Shown: one piece after another, positions 31,350-42,329 of the stretch
Position numbering within the stretch: the stretch's first letter is position 1
Layout of the letters: each line of letters opens with the position of its first letter
NCBI RefSeq assembly: GCF_040183065.1
Contig: NC_091120.1
Span: 75,122,708-75,186,707, forward strand
Direction of reading: 5' to 3'
DNA from: Periplaneta americana
Lineage: Eukaryota; Arthropoda; Insecta; Blattodea; Blattidae
DNA: 64,000 nt
Translations under genes and position numbers: made by a program
The notes under the pieces: generated by a model
Seen by the model: only the letters and a program-made list of their open reading frames with translations
What the model was told of the DNA's origin: nothing
Databases searched by the model: none

Positions 31350-31712
31350 CGTCTCCAGTAAAGTAACAAATAAAAATAATAAAATTAACAACTATAATTA
31401 AAAACATATCCTTTGAAAAAAAAAGTAGGCCTAAGTTGTCTGAAAATGTACAATTATTCAAGGAATCAGCTGTTACAGACGTAGAATTAGTGCAAAGCTT
31501 TTGTTTCTCAGCTGCAGGTAATAACAGAACAGGTTTATTTGAAACATCAAATAAAGTTGGAACAGCATTCCAGATTAATTTATTTTTGTTTTCATCCATA
31601 AATTGTGTGTTTTCGAAATGAAGAGAGCAAAACTTTATATTATTATAAAGATATACTTCATTCTTTGTCATTAGAGCTTCCCTCCTGCTGTTTATTAACC
31701 ACTTTTTGCATC
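31350..31712 (-). pseudogene. THAP second exon-like fragment in P2
   Basis: Reading the minus strand after an acceptor-like TTTTACTTCTAG: KKWLINSRREALMTKNEVYL, then FCSLHFENTQFMDENKNKLI and WNAVPTLFDVSNKPVLL. KW(L/I)...RR, CSLHF..xxF and AVPT(L/I)F are the C-terminal half of the THAP domain. It runs on as ~60 residues without known motifs. Orientation is opposite to the first-exon fragment at 29935. Confidence 0.7.
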
Positions 31713-32442
31713 TAGAAGTAAAATAAGAAATAGATGTTAGGATTTTTCTTCAGGAGCATCAATGCGAAATACGCAACGACCTAGCACTCGATGGAAATAC
31801 GACTCAGTCCACTCTAAATCCAAAGTCGACCGTGGACAGTCTATTGTTTCTAGTTGCTAACCGCTTGAAGCGCTTTATCGCGAGATTTGCAAAAAATCAC
31901 CTCAAGCTTCGCGACTGTATATAGTAGACTGTGGGCCTACTTTCATTCTATATCTTATTGTATAATAAATAGTTTTGCAACGTGTAGAGACTGGGAAAAC
32001 AATTTTATAAAAACATCCGAATCATACTCGTTCATTTTATAGGCAATCTTGCAGGTTGCATTTCAAAGAACCTAAAAATATTAACATTTTCTTCAGTATA
32101 TTTGCTAGGACTTCTCGTCATATTACATGACAATTTTGCTTAGGTTATTCTTTTAAGCATTCCTTCTAGGAATAGCTCAAGTGTTTTAAATTTAGCGTGG
32201 ATAAGTTTAGATTAAGTTCCTAGCACGTATTTGACGAAATACTAGGTTTTTCCACTTCAGTTTAACTGATTTATGCAAACGAAATTTTGACAGCTGACGA
32301 TTCTAATGCCACGCCCACTTTGTTTGGGCGCATAAGTTCATGGCGGACGGTCGTTCAATTTTCTTCAAACATGGCGGCGCTATGACCACTCTATATCTTT
32401 CTCTTTCTAACTCGTTGGTTCATAACCTGGCTTTTAGTATAG

Positions 32443-34010
32443 AGACATTATTAGTCGCATATCAGGACCTCCTGCGCATATGAAACGATTTTAAGTCCCG
32501 ATCCCACTTTGCGGAATCGAAACGAAGAGTCTACTGGTGCTCACAATAATGAAATCGAACCGAAGACTACTTTTGTATTTTGTCATACAAAGAGAATAAT
32601 TCAGTACAAGATTTATTAATTTGTCTTTGTTCATATTACTTTGTGATTTTTGATATACGTACTATTTTAGCAATAGTAAACTAATTAAGAATCGAGCTCG
32701 TTCATTTGTTTTTTCACGAAGGGTTCACGAGGACTTACGATCATACCCGAAACAAGAAATTTTGTTCGACAGTGGAGTAAATAAATATTCTATAGCTCCT
32801 GAATTCTCTTCTGCTCCATCCGATGTGCCTCTTCATCCTATCTTCCATTCAAATACACTGTGAACAGAAATTTCGTTCGATTCGAAGTACTTCCCGGCCT
32901 ATACAACTGTATACTGCATAGCGCGTGCTGGACTAACAATGGCGGATTTGTCGGCATTTGCCGGCTCAAACGATTGCGGTACTCTGGCTGGATATCCAAG
33001 GACTCTGGGTTCAGCACACTACCTGCGCCATTTACAACAGTTGGCGACACTGTAATCATTCTCCCACTCCACCTCAAATTACGTCACAACGACGAAATAT
33101 GGCCGCCTTCTTCATTCAAGTAGGACGATTTTCGTATAAGTAAGGTTCCTATTTGGGCGGGTTGAGTGGGAGCGCAGCTCTTCTAGTGATCAAATCGAGT
33201 TTCTACTACTCCATACTACAAAACTAAGGTATTTTCAGTTTTTTTCTTAATTCTCTATAGTGGCTGTGCCAAAAGGAAAATTCACCTTTTCGTTAAAATG
33301 CTTAAGGAAAATTTGGTGAATGTTACTTATTTCCCGCCCACTATAGGAGACATAGGCCAGTTTTACACTAATACTAAACATCTTGACGGGATAATAAAAA
33401 CCTAAACTAACCTAACCTAACCTAAGTGCGTCGGTGTCTATTCCAAAATCGGCGGAAGTCGCTCAAAGCTCCTTTAACCAATATTCGTTCAGTGGGCGGT
33501 GGATACTCTACATTGACCGAAAAAATTTGCATCTTACATCAATTTCACATTCTGAATGCTTTTTAAAGAACACATGATCTTAACACAGAGCCCAGCAGAG
33601 AGATACTTCTTTATGGTATTTGAATAATGGACTTATTTGACAGGAATACTCTCAATAAACTGGTAGATTTTGTGACAGTCGTCACCTGAAATCCTTCCTG
33701 AACTACTGTAGATCTGGCCGATTTTCATCTCATTGTCATGAACTCATAAAGGCTTTTATTCTTACTCTTCCAATAACATAGTTGCTCACCTCTCTTCTTA
33801 CGCATAGATAAATAACTGCACACGACTCACAGATGATTGCTAGTTAATTACCATTTTCTGAATGAACGCGTGAATGTGACCCTAACTAAAAGTACTTTAA
33901 TGGATAAAGAACATCCTGTTTTCATATGGAATATATGAGTGGATGCTCTAAGAATGCGAACCAGTCAAAAAGTGAATTTTTTTTAAATTCAAAATTAAAA
34001 ATGAGTGATT
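32443..34010 (+). other. Unassigned sequence between repeats
   Basis: Moderately AT-rich. The overlapping ORFs at 32838-33143 on both strands have no known motif. A short (CCTAA)n lies at 33411-33425. No splice- or promoter-like context convincing enough to call a gene. Confidence 0.4.
33405..33425 (-). repeat. Short interstitial (CCTAA)n
   Basis: Three exact CCTAA units preceded by a diverged one; on the minus strand this is TTAGG, the insect telomere motif. Very short. Confidence 0.8.
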
Positions 34011-34336
34011 CAATTGTACCTATCTTTAAGAAGGGGGGAAAAGACTAGGCCTACCGTAACTGTAGTAACTTTAGAGAAATATAACTTTTATTGACGTCAT
34101 ACAAAATTTTGTCCAATATTCTTTTGAGAAGATTAACTCCTTATGTACATGAAATTATTGGGAATTATCAATGTGGTTTTAGATGTAATAGATTGACTAT
34201 TGATCAGAGTGTTTGCATTCGACAGATATTGGAGAAAAATGGGAGTATAAGGGCACAGTACATCAGTTATTCATAGATTTAAAAAGGCATATGACTCGGT
34301 TAAGAGAGAAGTTTTATATAATATTCTCATTTGTCT

Positions 34337-34620
34337 TGCCCAGGACTCGCATTACGGAATGTGCGCTTGTTCGAGTCCTCCTGGGGGAAGAAATTTTTTC
34401 ATGAAATTTCGGCCAGTGTATGGGACTGGTGCCACCCAGCATCGTGATGCACTTGGAGAGCTACGATAGGTAGCAAAATCCAGTTGCGAAAGCCAGCTAT
34501 AACGGCTGGAGATTCATCGTGCTAACCACACGATACCTCCATTTTGGTTGAATGATAGTTCACCTCAGCTTCGGCATGTGAACATGAGGCCTTTAAGGGC
34601 TGTGACGACACGGTTTATTA
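34337..34620 (+). mobile_element. SINE family S3, copy 1 (in LINE-A)
   Basis: The B-box-like TGTTCGAGTCCTCC is followed by TGGGGGAAGAAATTTTTTCA, TGAAATTTCGGCCAGTGTAT, GCCACCCAGCATCGTGATGC and CTAACCACACGATACCTCCA, ending in (ATT)n. Colinear with 36781-37082. tRNA-derived head with a ~280 bp body. Confidence 0.8.
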
Positions 34621-34899
34621 TTGTTATTATTATTACCTTATGAAGAAACTAGTCCGATTAATTAATGTGTCTCAGTGAAACGTACAGCAGAGTCTTTATA
34701 GGTCAGTTTCTGTCAGATGCTTTTCCAATTCACTGCGGACTAAAGCAAGGAGATGTACTGTCATCTTTACTTTTTAACTTTGCTCTAGAATATGCCATTA
34801 GGAAAGTCCAGGAAAACAGAGACGGGGTTAGGAATTGAATGGGTTTCATCAGCTGCTTGTGCAGATGACGTGAATATCATGGATAAATATATTATATTA

Positions 34900-34901
34900 T
34901 T

Positions 34902-34965
<64 letters not shown>

Positions 34966-34970
34966 TTATA
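34900..34970 (+). repeat. (TTA)n microsatellite
   Basis: Pure TTA/ATT repeat after the truncated LINE-A RT. It codes for nothing; poly-Asn and poly-Leu ORFs across it are artefacts. Confidence 0.95.
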
Positions 34971-35703
34971 TATTTGAATGGGAGTATTGACAAACCCCAC
35001 ATGTCCACTTTTTTACGAAATTGAGTTAAGCTTACCTACATGCCATTTTGTATTCTATACACCAAGACGCATCATTCTGAAGAGAGACACTACATCTTCC
35101 ATCATACCCTATGCCAGAATTCAGTTCAATTTATTTCCAATATGAAGAGAAACCACACATGTTCAGGGCTTGTGGTGTTTCTCAATATTTTAGATTCTTA
35201 GATCAGCAGCACATGTATAAGATTTACTATCAATTAATTAAAAATAATTATTATTTATAGTTTGGTAACATTGTATATTAAATACAATTTTCCCTAGTAC
35301 AGGGGAGGTTTGAAACAATCACACATTACTATCCCATAAGGGCCCATTCCTTCCTCCCATGCCACCGTGATTTTGGTATTACAAAGAGGAAACTAAAAAG
35401 GACAATCTATTCAAAAATAACTTTGGAGTTACGGTTCCAGAAAGAACTGAAATATTGATTTTAAAGAATGATGGCCTCACCATTATCGCAAGAATACATA
35501 CTGTCTAGAAACTCAAGTGAGAGGAACCCCATGTTCTCAGTAAGAACCATTTTCAGTATCTGAATTACATCAGTTTCATTACTCCAGTGAAAATCCCGGA
35601 GCTGTGAAAGCAAAAGTACACATAGATGAAAGAATAATGAAACATACTTTTGTATTATCAGAAAGTTCATTGATTCCTCAGAGTCCTAAACCAATACCAT
35701 ACA

Positions 35704-36600
35704 GAGTGTTTCATAATTCCTATTACAAACTTCTAGGGGTTGTAGAGGGAACTAAGTAGATAAAATTTTGATCGGGAACCCATGTCCAGAAATGTATCGT
35801 TTTGATGCAAAATAAGTTTGAAGATCGATTCAATTTAAAATCTCCCGCTTCATGGTATGCAAACAGAATGGGCTGAGAGAGACGTCTGCAGTCCCCTGTT
35901 ATCCTGTGTCTTCTGTTTATAATAAGTTCTACGGAGTCAGCTTTCACATCAGTTGTGATTCAGTCATTGAGCACTACAGGACGAGACAGACGATATCAGG
36001 GTACTGCTGTCTCATCTTGTACTTCTCAATGACTGAATCACAACTGATGTGAAAGCCGACTCCGTAGAACTGATTGTAAACAGAAGATACACGATAGCAG
36101 AGGACTGCTGTCTCGTCCTGTACTTCTCAATGACTGAATCACAACTGATGTGAAAGCCGACTCCGTAGAACTGATTGTAAACAGAAGATACACGATAGCA
36201 GAGGACTGCTGTCTCGTCCTGTACTTCTCAATGACTGAATCACAACTGATGTGAAAGCCGACTCCGTAGAACTGATTGTAAACAGAAGATACACGATAGC
36301 AGAGGACTGCTGTCTCGTCCTGTACTTCTCAATGACTGAATCACAACTGATGTGAAAGCCGACTCCATAGAACTGATTGTAAACAGAAGACACACAATGT
36401 CAGGGGAATGCAGAAGTCGCCCTCAGCCCATATTGTTTGCATACCGTGAAGCGGGAGATTTTAAATCGAATCGGTCTTCAAACTTATTCTGCATCGAAAC
36501 GATACATTTCCGACATGGGTTCCTAAACAAAACTTTATCTACTTAGCTCCCTCTACAACCCCTAGAAGTTTGTAATAGGAATTCTGAAACATTGTGTATA
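35704..36600. mobile_element. Foldback element with central 101-bp tandem repeats
   Basis: The outer arms, about 35704-35990 and 36330-36600, are inverted repeats (ACAAACTTCTAGGGGTTGTA near both ends). The centre is a head-to-tail array with exact 101-bp spacing: ACTTCTCAATGACTGAATCA starts at 36021, 36122, 36223 and 36324. Each unit is almost identical, and the outer arm is itself a copy of the unit's end (AACTGATTGTAAACAGAAGA). No ORF other than repeat-derived ones. The high identity of the inner units indicates recent amplification. Confidence 0.85.
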
Positions 36601-36734
36601 AAGGAAGTTTGTCGATCAACAAGAAAAAGACAGATGATCTGAAAAAGTCCCACAGATTCCTTCCAGAAAACGAAGAGGTGCAGGAAGTTTACAGTATGAT
36701 TACACATGAAAATAGTTGAATATTATAATATGAT

Positions 36735-37445
36735 ATTGATGATCTGTGAAGGATTTGCAATATGTACCCTTTGTTCTGAAGAATGCGCGCTAGTTTAGGT
36801 CCTCATGGGGGAAGAAATTTTCTCATGAAATTTCGACTAGTGTATGGGACCGTTGCCCACCCAGCATCGTGATGCATTTGGGAAGCTGCGATAGATAGTG
36901 AAAATCCGGTTTCGCAAACCAGCTATAATGGCTGGGAGCATCATCGTACTAACCACACAGTACCTCCATTCTGGTTGGATGATCGTCCACCTCTGCTTCA
37001 GCATGTGGACGTGAGACCAGCAGCCGGCTGGTCGGTCTTGGCCCTTCATGGGGTGTAACATCATGGATTTACTTTTTACTTTTACCCTTTGTTCTGAATA
37101 AAAATGTATTTTTGTTGTTCTATTCCGACATTTACTCTTTGAGTACACATAAAAATAAATTAATATTGTATTATATTGATGATCTGTGAAGGTTTTGAAA
37201 TACGTACCGGTAACAATTTTTTCCTGAATAAGAATATCATTTTAACGTTCTATTCTGAAGCTTAAAGTTTAACTAGACATGAAAATGAATGAATATTTTA
37301 ATCTATTGATGATCTGTGAAGGATTTCCAATCCTAAGTAACAATTTCTTCTGAATAAAAATTTAATTTTATTGTTCTGTTTTGAAGTTTACAGTAATACT
37401 ACACATGAAAATGATATATGATGATCTGTGATAGTTTTGCAAAGT
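36735..37445 (+). repeat. ~130-bp tandem repeat, four diverged units, split by a SINE
   Basis: The anchor GATGATCTGTGAAGG (or GATAG) recurs at about 36738, 37177, 37309 and 37419. Each is followed by a TTTGCAA/TTTCCAA-like block and TTCTGAATAAAAAT...TTCTATT. The first unit is enlarged by the SINE at 36781-37082. Confidence 0.8.
36781..37082 (+). mobile_element. SINE family S3, copy 2, with 16-bp target duplication
   Basis: Same modules as 34337-34620 (GGGGGAAGAAATTTTCTCAT, CACCCAGCATCGTGATGCAT, CTAACCACACAGTACCTCCA). The exact direct repeats TACCCTTTGTTCTGAA at 36765-36780 and 37083-37098 define its borders. It ends in TTTACTTTTTACTT. The B-box-like TAGTTTAGGTCCTCA is degenerate, so transcription from it is unlikely. 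Confidence 0.9.
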
Positions 37446-38711
37446 AACCATTTGTTTTATTGTATTCTGCTAATTATTATATGTTCAAAATATTGAGAAA
37501 CAACACATATCCAACGGCTTTTATATATTTTTCCTTGGAAAATAGATGTCGCATAGAGATGAAATCTACTGACAATCTTAAACTTATTGTACTTAACCAC
37601 ATATATATTTTTTAAGGATTCAAAGTATTAAGTAAGAGCAGCTGTGTGGTTTTATGTCGTTCCAGAAAATTTTACTTTTATGAACATGTGGGGTTTCTCA
37701 ATATTCCCATTCATTTATCCATGTGAATATTGTAAATGCATGGAAAATTGAACCGTGTAGATCAGGGCTTGCCAAACTACAGCCCGCGGACCGGATCAGG
37801 CCCACGAGCTACTTTTGTTCGCCCCATTTACTAACTTGAAAAAAAATTGAAAGTCAATAAAAGAGTTTAATTTATTCACGAATTTTGATTTATGAAATCA
37901 AATCAGAGGCCTAGATTCTTAAACAAATTGCTCATATGCTGTGGTAACAATGATGTTGCTACAATAAAGGGTACTGGTCGCAAGCGTTCAGCTGCCAGGC
38001 GACAGTGGATTGTCCAGCCCAAGCGCAAAGTGTGGCAACAGAGCAACCAGTGATTGCACCACTGTAAGCTGACAACAACGACTTCTTTCGGTACATGTCC
38101 ACACATAATGGAGTAGTGGAAATGTGAAGTGGTAAATATTATGCAGTTAAGGATAGTATTAGCACTTTCCGTTAATTCACAAGCACTAAATATAGGGAAG
38201 ACCAGGTAACTTGATACCCTAAGGGTGAAACCTAACCATTTTTCCCCCATTACTACAAATGCTAGTGGATTATGGTGATGTTCTAGTTTGAAGGTTGAAT
38301 TTTCTTTTGCCAACTTCGTTTCGAATTTCGATACTGACAAATACTATAAATGGTAGTGATTTTGTAACTGGTATGTTGGCAGCTGAGGCAAATATCGACA
38401 ATATTTGCCGGTACTGGAGTTCCATGAAATTAAAATTGTACTAGATTTCTCAGCCGGTTACTGGAAGATAGTGAAATTCGAACTTATTAATAATTAATTA
38501 ATATTAGTATTAATATTAGTACATAATAGTTATTTTATGTGTTGCGTTGTGGTTATAATTCAAGAATAGTCAGATAAGTACGAATAAATATAATATACTT
38601 GGGCGTGATAATGCACGTGGGTAATGGATAGAAATATTATTTCAAATTTTAATGAATTTCTTTCGTGTTTAGATTTTTATTACTATGTCAAAAAAATGAA
38701 ATAGTGTTGCA

Positions 38712-41190
38712 GTGACTACTCCAAGGAAGAAAATGTGTGGCATTCAGAGTACGCTTCAGAAATCTGTAGTTCACGTGTATAATGAGTTGAAGAAAGGAGA
38801 TAATGAAGAAGGAATTATGCTAACGGAGACAGCAATTACAACCAGAATAGGAAAATTATTAGGAGTAAGTATTCTTAAGCATACATTTCAAAGTGATATT
38901 CAGTTTTAGGAGTTTGCACTAATAATTTCATGATTGTGGTCAAACAAAACAAATTTTTAAGTTAGGCCTAGATGTTTAATCAAGTCAGTGATTTTCATAT
39001 TGCCAAACTAAATACATTTAAGATACTGTAATACTGCAGTAGGTGATAGCTTAAATACATTTACAAATTAGACGAACAAATAATCAAATAGCACGAAAGT
39101 AAATTTCCAGTTTTCTCTTTTAGTATTAAATTAACCGTTCAGATCACAATTTACATGCCACATCGGCCGAAGAAAATACAAGTCATATTGTAATTATTAA
39201 CTTGATATTGCAGCAAATAAGTATTACATGAATGTTGGCCTGTTATGGTGCTTAAAAATAATTCAGTTTTATATAATAACTATATAACATACTCTATAAA
39301 GCATAGGAACGTTGACTCTGGCTGAATAATTTATTCATGACTGGTCTAAGTAATATTAAATATGGTGTTACTTCAGAAAAGCTACCCCACCCAAAGTACT
39401 TGTTAAGATATAACACTCGAGAGGACGAGGACGCACTACTGGGAAACTAACCATTTCTCTTCGTCATGGACCTCTCGCATGTTATATTGGTAATTAGTAA
39501 CAAGTTTGAGGGAGGGACTACAACAATGCATTGGAATATACAGGTAAGTGTCAAAGGATTTTTGTGCTGAAAGTATTTGTGGCTGTGCACTAAAACCACG
39601 TGTTTATCACTATGTAAATATCACAGAAATCAATTAAACAAAATAAAATTATGCCTTCTTTGATGTAGCTTTTCTGGAGAATTACCTAAATATTAGCCTA
39701 CTTAAACCTATCGTAGACCCAACCTAACATATTGATCATTTTCTATTCATATAGCTGCAAATGTTGGTATCATGCATGAATTTTATGATATAACAATTTT
39801 TAGAAGTGTTATGTTATTGTTTGTTATTACAGCTTGGCTTTACTACAGCCACGAATGTGATAAATTCACAGAAGGGGACCCCACTTGTGACACCAGGAAA
39901 ACATAGACTACGTAAACATCCAGTGACTGATGCTGATGATTTTACGAAAGATGCAATTGCGAGATTTATTTATGACAAGTTACATAAAGGTAGGGAAGTT
40001 ACAGGAATTATTGTGTTGATTTATGCAATGTAATTATGATATTAGTCATATGTATAAAAATATGGCATAATTTTCATTTACTGTTACAGGGGAAGTACTA
40101 ACAGCAGCAAAAGTTCTGGAACATATGAATGATGATTATGAAACATATTTATTTAGAGTATCCTTATCATCGGTGAAAAAAATTTTGAAAGAGATGAAAT
40201 TTCTATGGAGCAAAGGGGATCCTTATACACATGTACGAGAAAGTGATGTTATTCGTTTTTAAGAGAATATATAAGAAATGTGGAGCGTGAGAACCCTAAA
40301 CCCGTAGTATTCTTGGATGAGACTTGGATTTTTATGAATGGTAAATTTCAATGTATTGTGAGACATTGAGTGATTGAATTTTTTACTAACAAATAGGTTA
40401 ACACTTATGTGGAATATGAAATTGCAATTAATATAGGCTACTAGTAATGAATTCAGGTGGGAACAACATGTTTTGCAATTAATAGTTTCATATTATAACT
40501 AGAGGTTAGTTATAAAATTCTTGAACGGTTTTCCTGTCTTTAAAATTTTTGTGTCTCTTAGAGTGTCAATGTGAATTGCTTGCCTCTCTCTGTTTTTTTA
40601 AGTAGGATCACCCACTTATTCATGAAATAAACCAGGTGAAGTTTCCAGTGACATGATTGGTGTTATTCATAGACCAACAAATGAGGGTGGAAGATTAGAT
40701 GCCGGAACGAAAGGTGGATTTATACTCGGTAAGTTATATTGATTTATATTTTACATAAATTTGGCAAGAGTAATTTTTTAAATCAGGGTACAAAAATATA
40801 AAAATTGGTGACTAAATAAAAACGTGGGAAAGCCTTTCACCAAAGAGGATCTCATGTCATGTTATGTTATGTTTTATTTTCTTTATTTAAATGCTGTGAA
40901 TTCATGTGACGTAATTATATGCCCAGGTATAATTTTTATTGCAGGTGCTGATTTAATTTTTTCATGCAATTGAAAGAAAAGTCAGGACTACCATAGTGCT
41001 ATGAATAGCCCTGTAGTTGAGAAGTGGATGCAAACACAGTTGTTGACCTGAGAACATTAGGGCAATGCGTTATTGTCATGGATAGTGCTGCATATCATAG
41101 CAGACTTGTGAAAAATCAGCCAACAACAAAATGGAGGAAAGAACAGCTACTGGTGATTGCAACTGAATATAATAGATTTGTTGTACTAAA
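38712..41190 (+). pseudogene. IS630-like (DDE_3) transposase gene with introns, decayed
   Basis: Five exons with GT-AG borders and compatible phases can be followed: 38712-38864 (LQKSVVHVYNELKKGDNEEG), 39833-39989 (LGFTTATNVINSQKGTPLVT...YDKLHK), 40090-40340 (GEVLTAAKVLEHMNDDYETY, then VVFLDETWIFMN), 40605-40728 (DMIGVIHRPTNEGGRL) and 40945-41190 (HSAMNSPVVEKWMQTQ, then VIVMDSAAYHSRLVK). FLDETW and VMDSAAYHS hold the first two catalytic Asp. The final Glu block is missing. There is a one-base frameshift near 40258 and stops in exons 4 and 5. Transposase-derived; function now unlikely. Confidence 0.75.
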
Positions 41191-41199
41191 TGATAAGAG

Positions 41200-41258
41200 T
41201 TGATGGTGTGAAATCACCTTTTGATATTATATTTCAATATTAATTTCCATACTTTGCA

Positions 41259-41308
<50 letters not shown>

Positions 41309-41311
41309 CAT

Positions 41312-41346
<35 letters not shown>

Positions 41347-42157
41347 TTGCAACCGTTTCTCTTATTTCTCATAATTAGGCATACTTATAGATGCTACTTT
41401 TTTCTTTCAGGTGAAATTGAATCTACATAAGAATCCTAAAACAACAGAGCCTTGCCAATTACTGTTCTGAAGCGGCCTTGTCTTATGTGTTGTGTCTATA
41501 TACAATTAATTCTTTCAGTTTTTTTTCCCCCCTTTAATCTAATGAAGTTGTTGGTTGATTGATACCAAGTGTTCAGCAGTTGATGTCATTTGTTATCTTG
41601 CACTCCAATATTTAACCAGATGATTGAAAGCTGTGTAAAGTTAAACAGTCAAGACAATGATCCATATCTTCATTGAGATTTCAGAAATGGCATGGGGAGA
41701 TTCTGAAATATCAGTTCTTTGTAAATATTTGAGACAATCATGGCCTGTGATAATATGAGTACTGCCACTGTAGATTTTCATAGAAGTTCAGTTATTAAAT
41801 TAGGTGTATTATTTTTACTATGTATTGTACTATATTTTTGTTTCGCTTAATTGATGAATTATATATGCTGTAAATTCAATAGTAGACTGTAGGCCTATAG
41901 CTTAACTGATGAATTGTATGTGCTATAAATTAAATAGTAGGCTGTATACCACAAGTGATGAATTGTTTATGCTTGTAATGTGAAGTAATTTGCATGATAT
42001 TTATTATCAATTTCTGTATATTTCAACTGATTGTTTATACTTTTAAATTGAATTAACTTGCTTGCTATGTATTATATTTTATAGCTTAACTGATGAATAA
42101 TTGTTTAGGTTTGTCAATTTAATAATCTGAGTGCCATGTACTTCATATTTTTAGTGG
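41200..42157 (+). other. Unassigned AT-rich sequence after the IS630-like gene
   Basis: Apart from the microsatellite at 41259-41348, I see weak internal repetition (TGATGAATTGT...TATGCT... recurring at 41856-42105 about every 60-70 bp) and no coding motif. Confidence 0.4.
41259..41348 (+). repeat. (ATT)n(ACT)n compound microsatellite
   Basis: About 50 bp of ATT followed by about 35 bp of CTA/ACT units. Confidence 0.95.
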
Positions 42158-42310
42158 AGCCACCAATGTAGCTTAGTCGGTAGACTCGTTGGCCTGCAAA
42201 TTCAGAGCTGCACTGGAGGGTAGTTTGGATCCCCCATTTGGTCTGATTAGTTGGTTTCTTCTGAGGATTTTCCTCCATCGTGGAGCGGATGCCGGATGGC
42301 CTATTGCAAT
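42158..42310 (+). mobile_element. SINE family S1 copy (plus)
   Basis: The A-box-like TAGCTTAGTCGGTAGACTCG and B-box-like TAGTTTGGATCCCCC are followed by GGTTTCTTCTGAGGATTTTC and GGATGCCGGATGGCC, colinear with the minus-strand copy at 17545-17845. The 3' end is cut short by the LINE beginning near 42330. Confidence 0.75.
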
Positions 42311-42329
42311 GTTTTCATTTGCTCTAGAA

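Larger units (their letters stand above)
29764..32416. mobile_element. THAP-domain transposon P2
   Basis: The inverted termini read AACGAGTTAGAAAGAGAAGA, then TATAGAGTGG at the left; the right end is its reverse complement with few changes. Exact 10-bp direct repeats GGTTCATAAC lie at 29754-29763 and 32417-32426. Inside are THAP fragments on both strands (29935-30003 + and 31350-31712 -) and a ~240-bp direct duplication (about 30075-30200 versus 30315-30430, with TTAAACTAAATACGG shared). No catalytic domain recognised. Confidence 0.65.
26694..32442. mobile_element. Inverted-repeat element O, each arm split by a THAP transposon
   Basis: Removing the two inserts, the left edge reads CTATACTAAAAGCCAGG then TTATGAACCGATTAAACAGG. 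The right edge, reverse complemented, reads CTATACTAAAAGCCAGG then TTATGAACCGACTAAACCGG. This is a terminal inverted repeat of at least 45 bp. The native interior is only 29315-29753, about 440 bp, with no ORF of note, so O was originally a ~0.5 kb MITE-like element. Both inserts hit GGTTATGAACC in the arms. Confidence 0.65.
34015..34975 (+). mobile_element. LINE-A copy, decayed, interrupted by a SINE
   Basis: It begins with the pre-RT segment (IVPIFKKGGK) and [20 protein letters not shown]. The frame then breaks repeatedly and resumes at about 34640 with SLYRSVSVRCFSNSLR-type sequence equivalent to the RT blocks, ending in CADDVN (34859-34872) and a (TTA)n tract. The SINE S3 copy separates the halves. 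The tail with AAGT is absent, so the 3' end was lost or replaced by the microsatellite. Confidence 0.8.
34976..37718. mobile_element. Inverted-repeat-bounded block containing a foldback and tandem repeats
   Basis: GAATGGGAGTATTGACAAAC then CCCACATGTCCA at 34976 is mirrored by reverse-complement sequence ending near 37718 (GAACATGTGGGGTTTCTCAA then TATTCCCATTC). Weaker internal echoes of GAGAAACCACACATGT occur at 35149 and 37496. It is probably one non-autonomous element enlarged by a foldback (35704-36600), a ~130-bp tandem array and a SINE. Target duplications were not resolved. Confidence 0.5.

Noticed and set aside
32838..33143. Overlapping ORFs on both strands, GC richer than surroundings
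   Set aside because: No recognised motif, no splice or repeat context; not supported as a gene.
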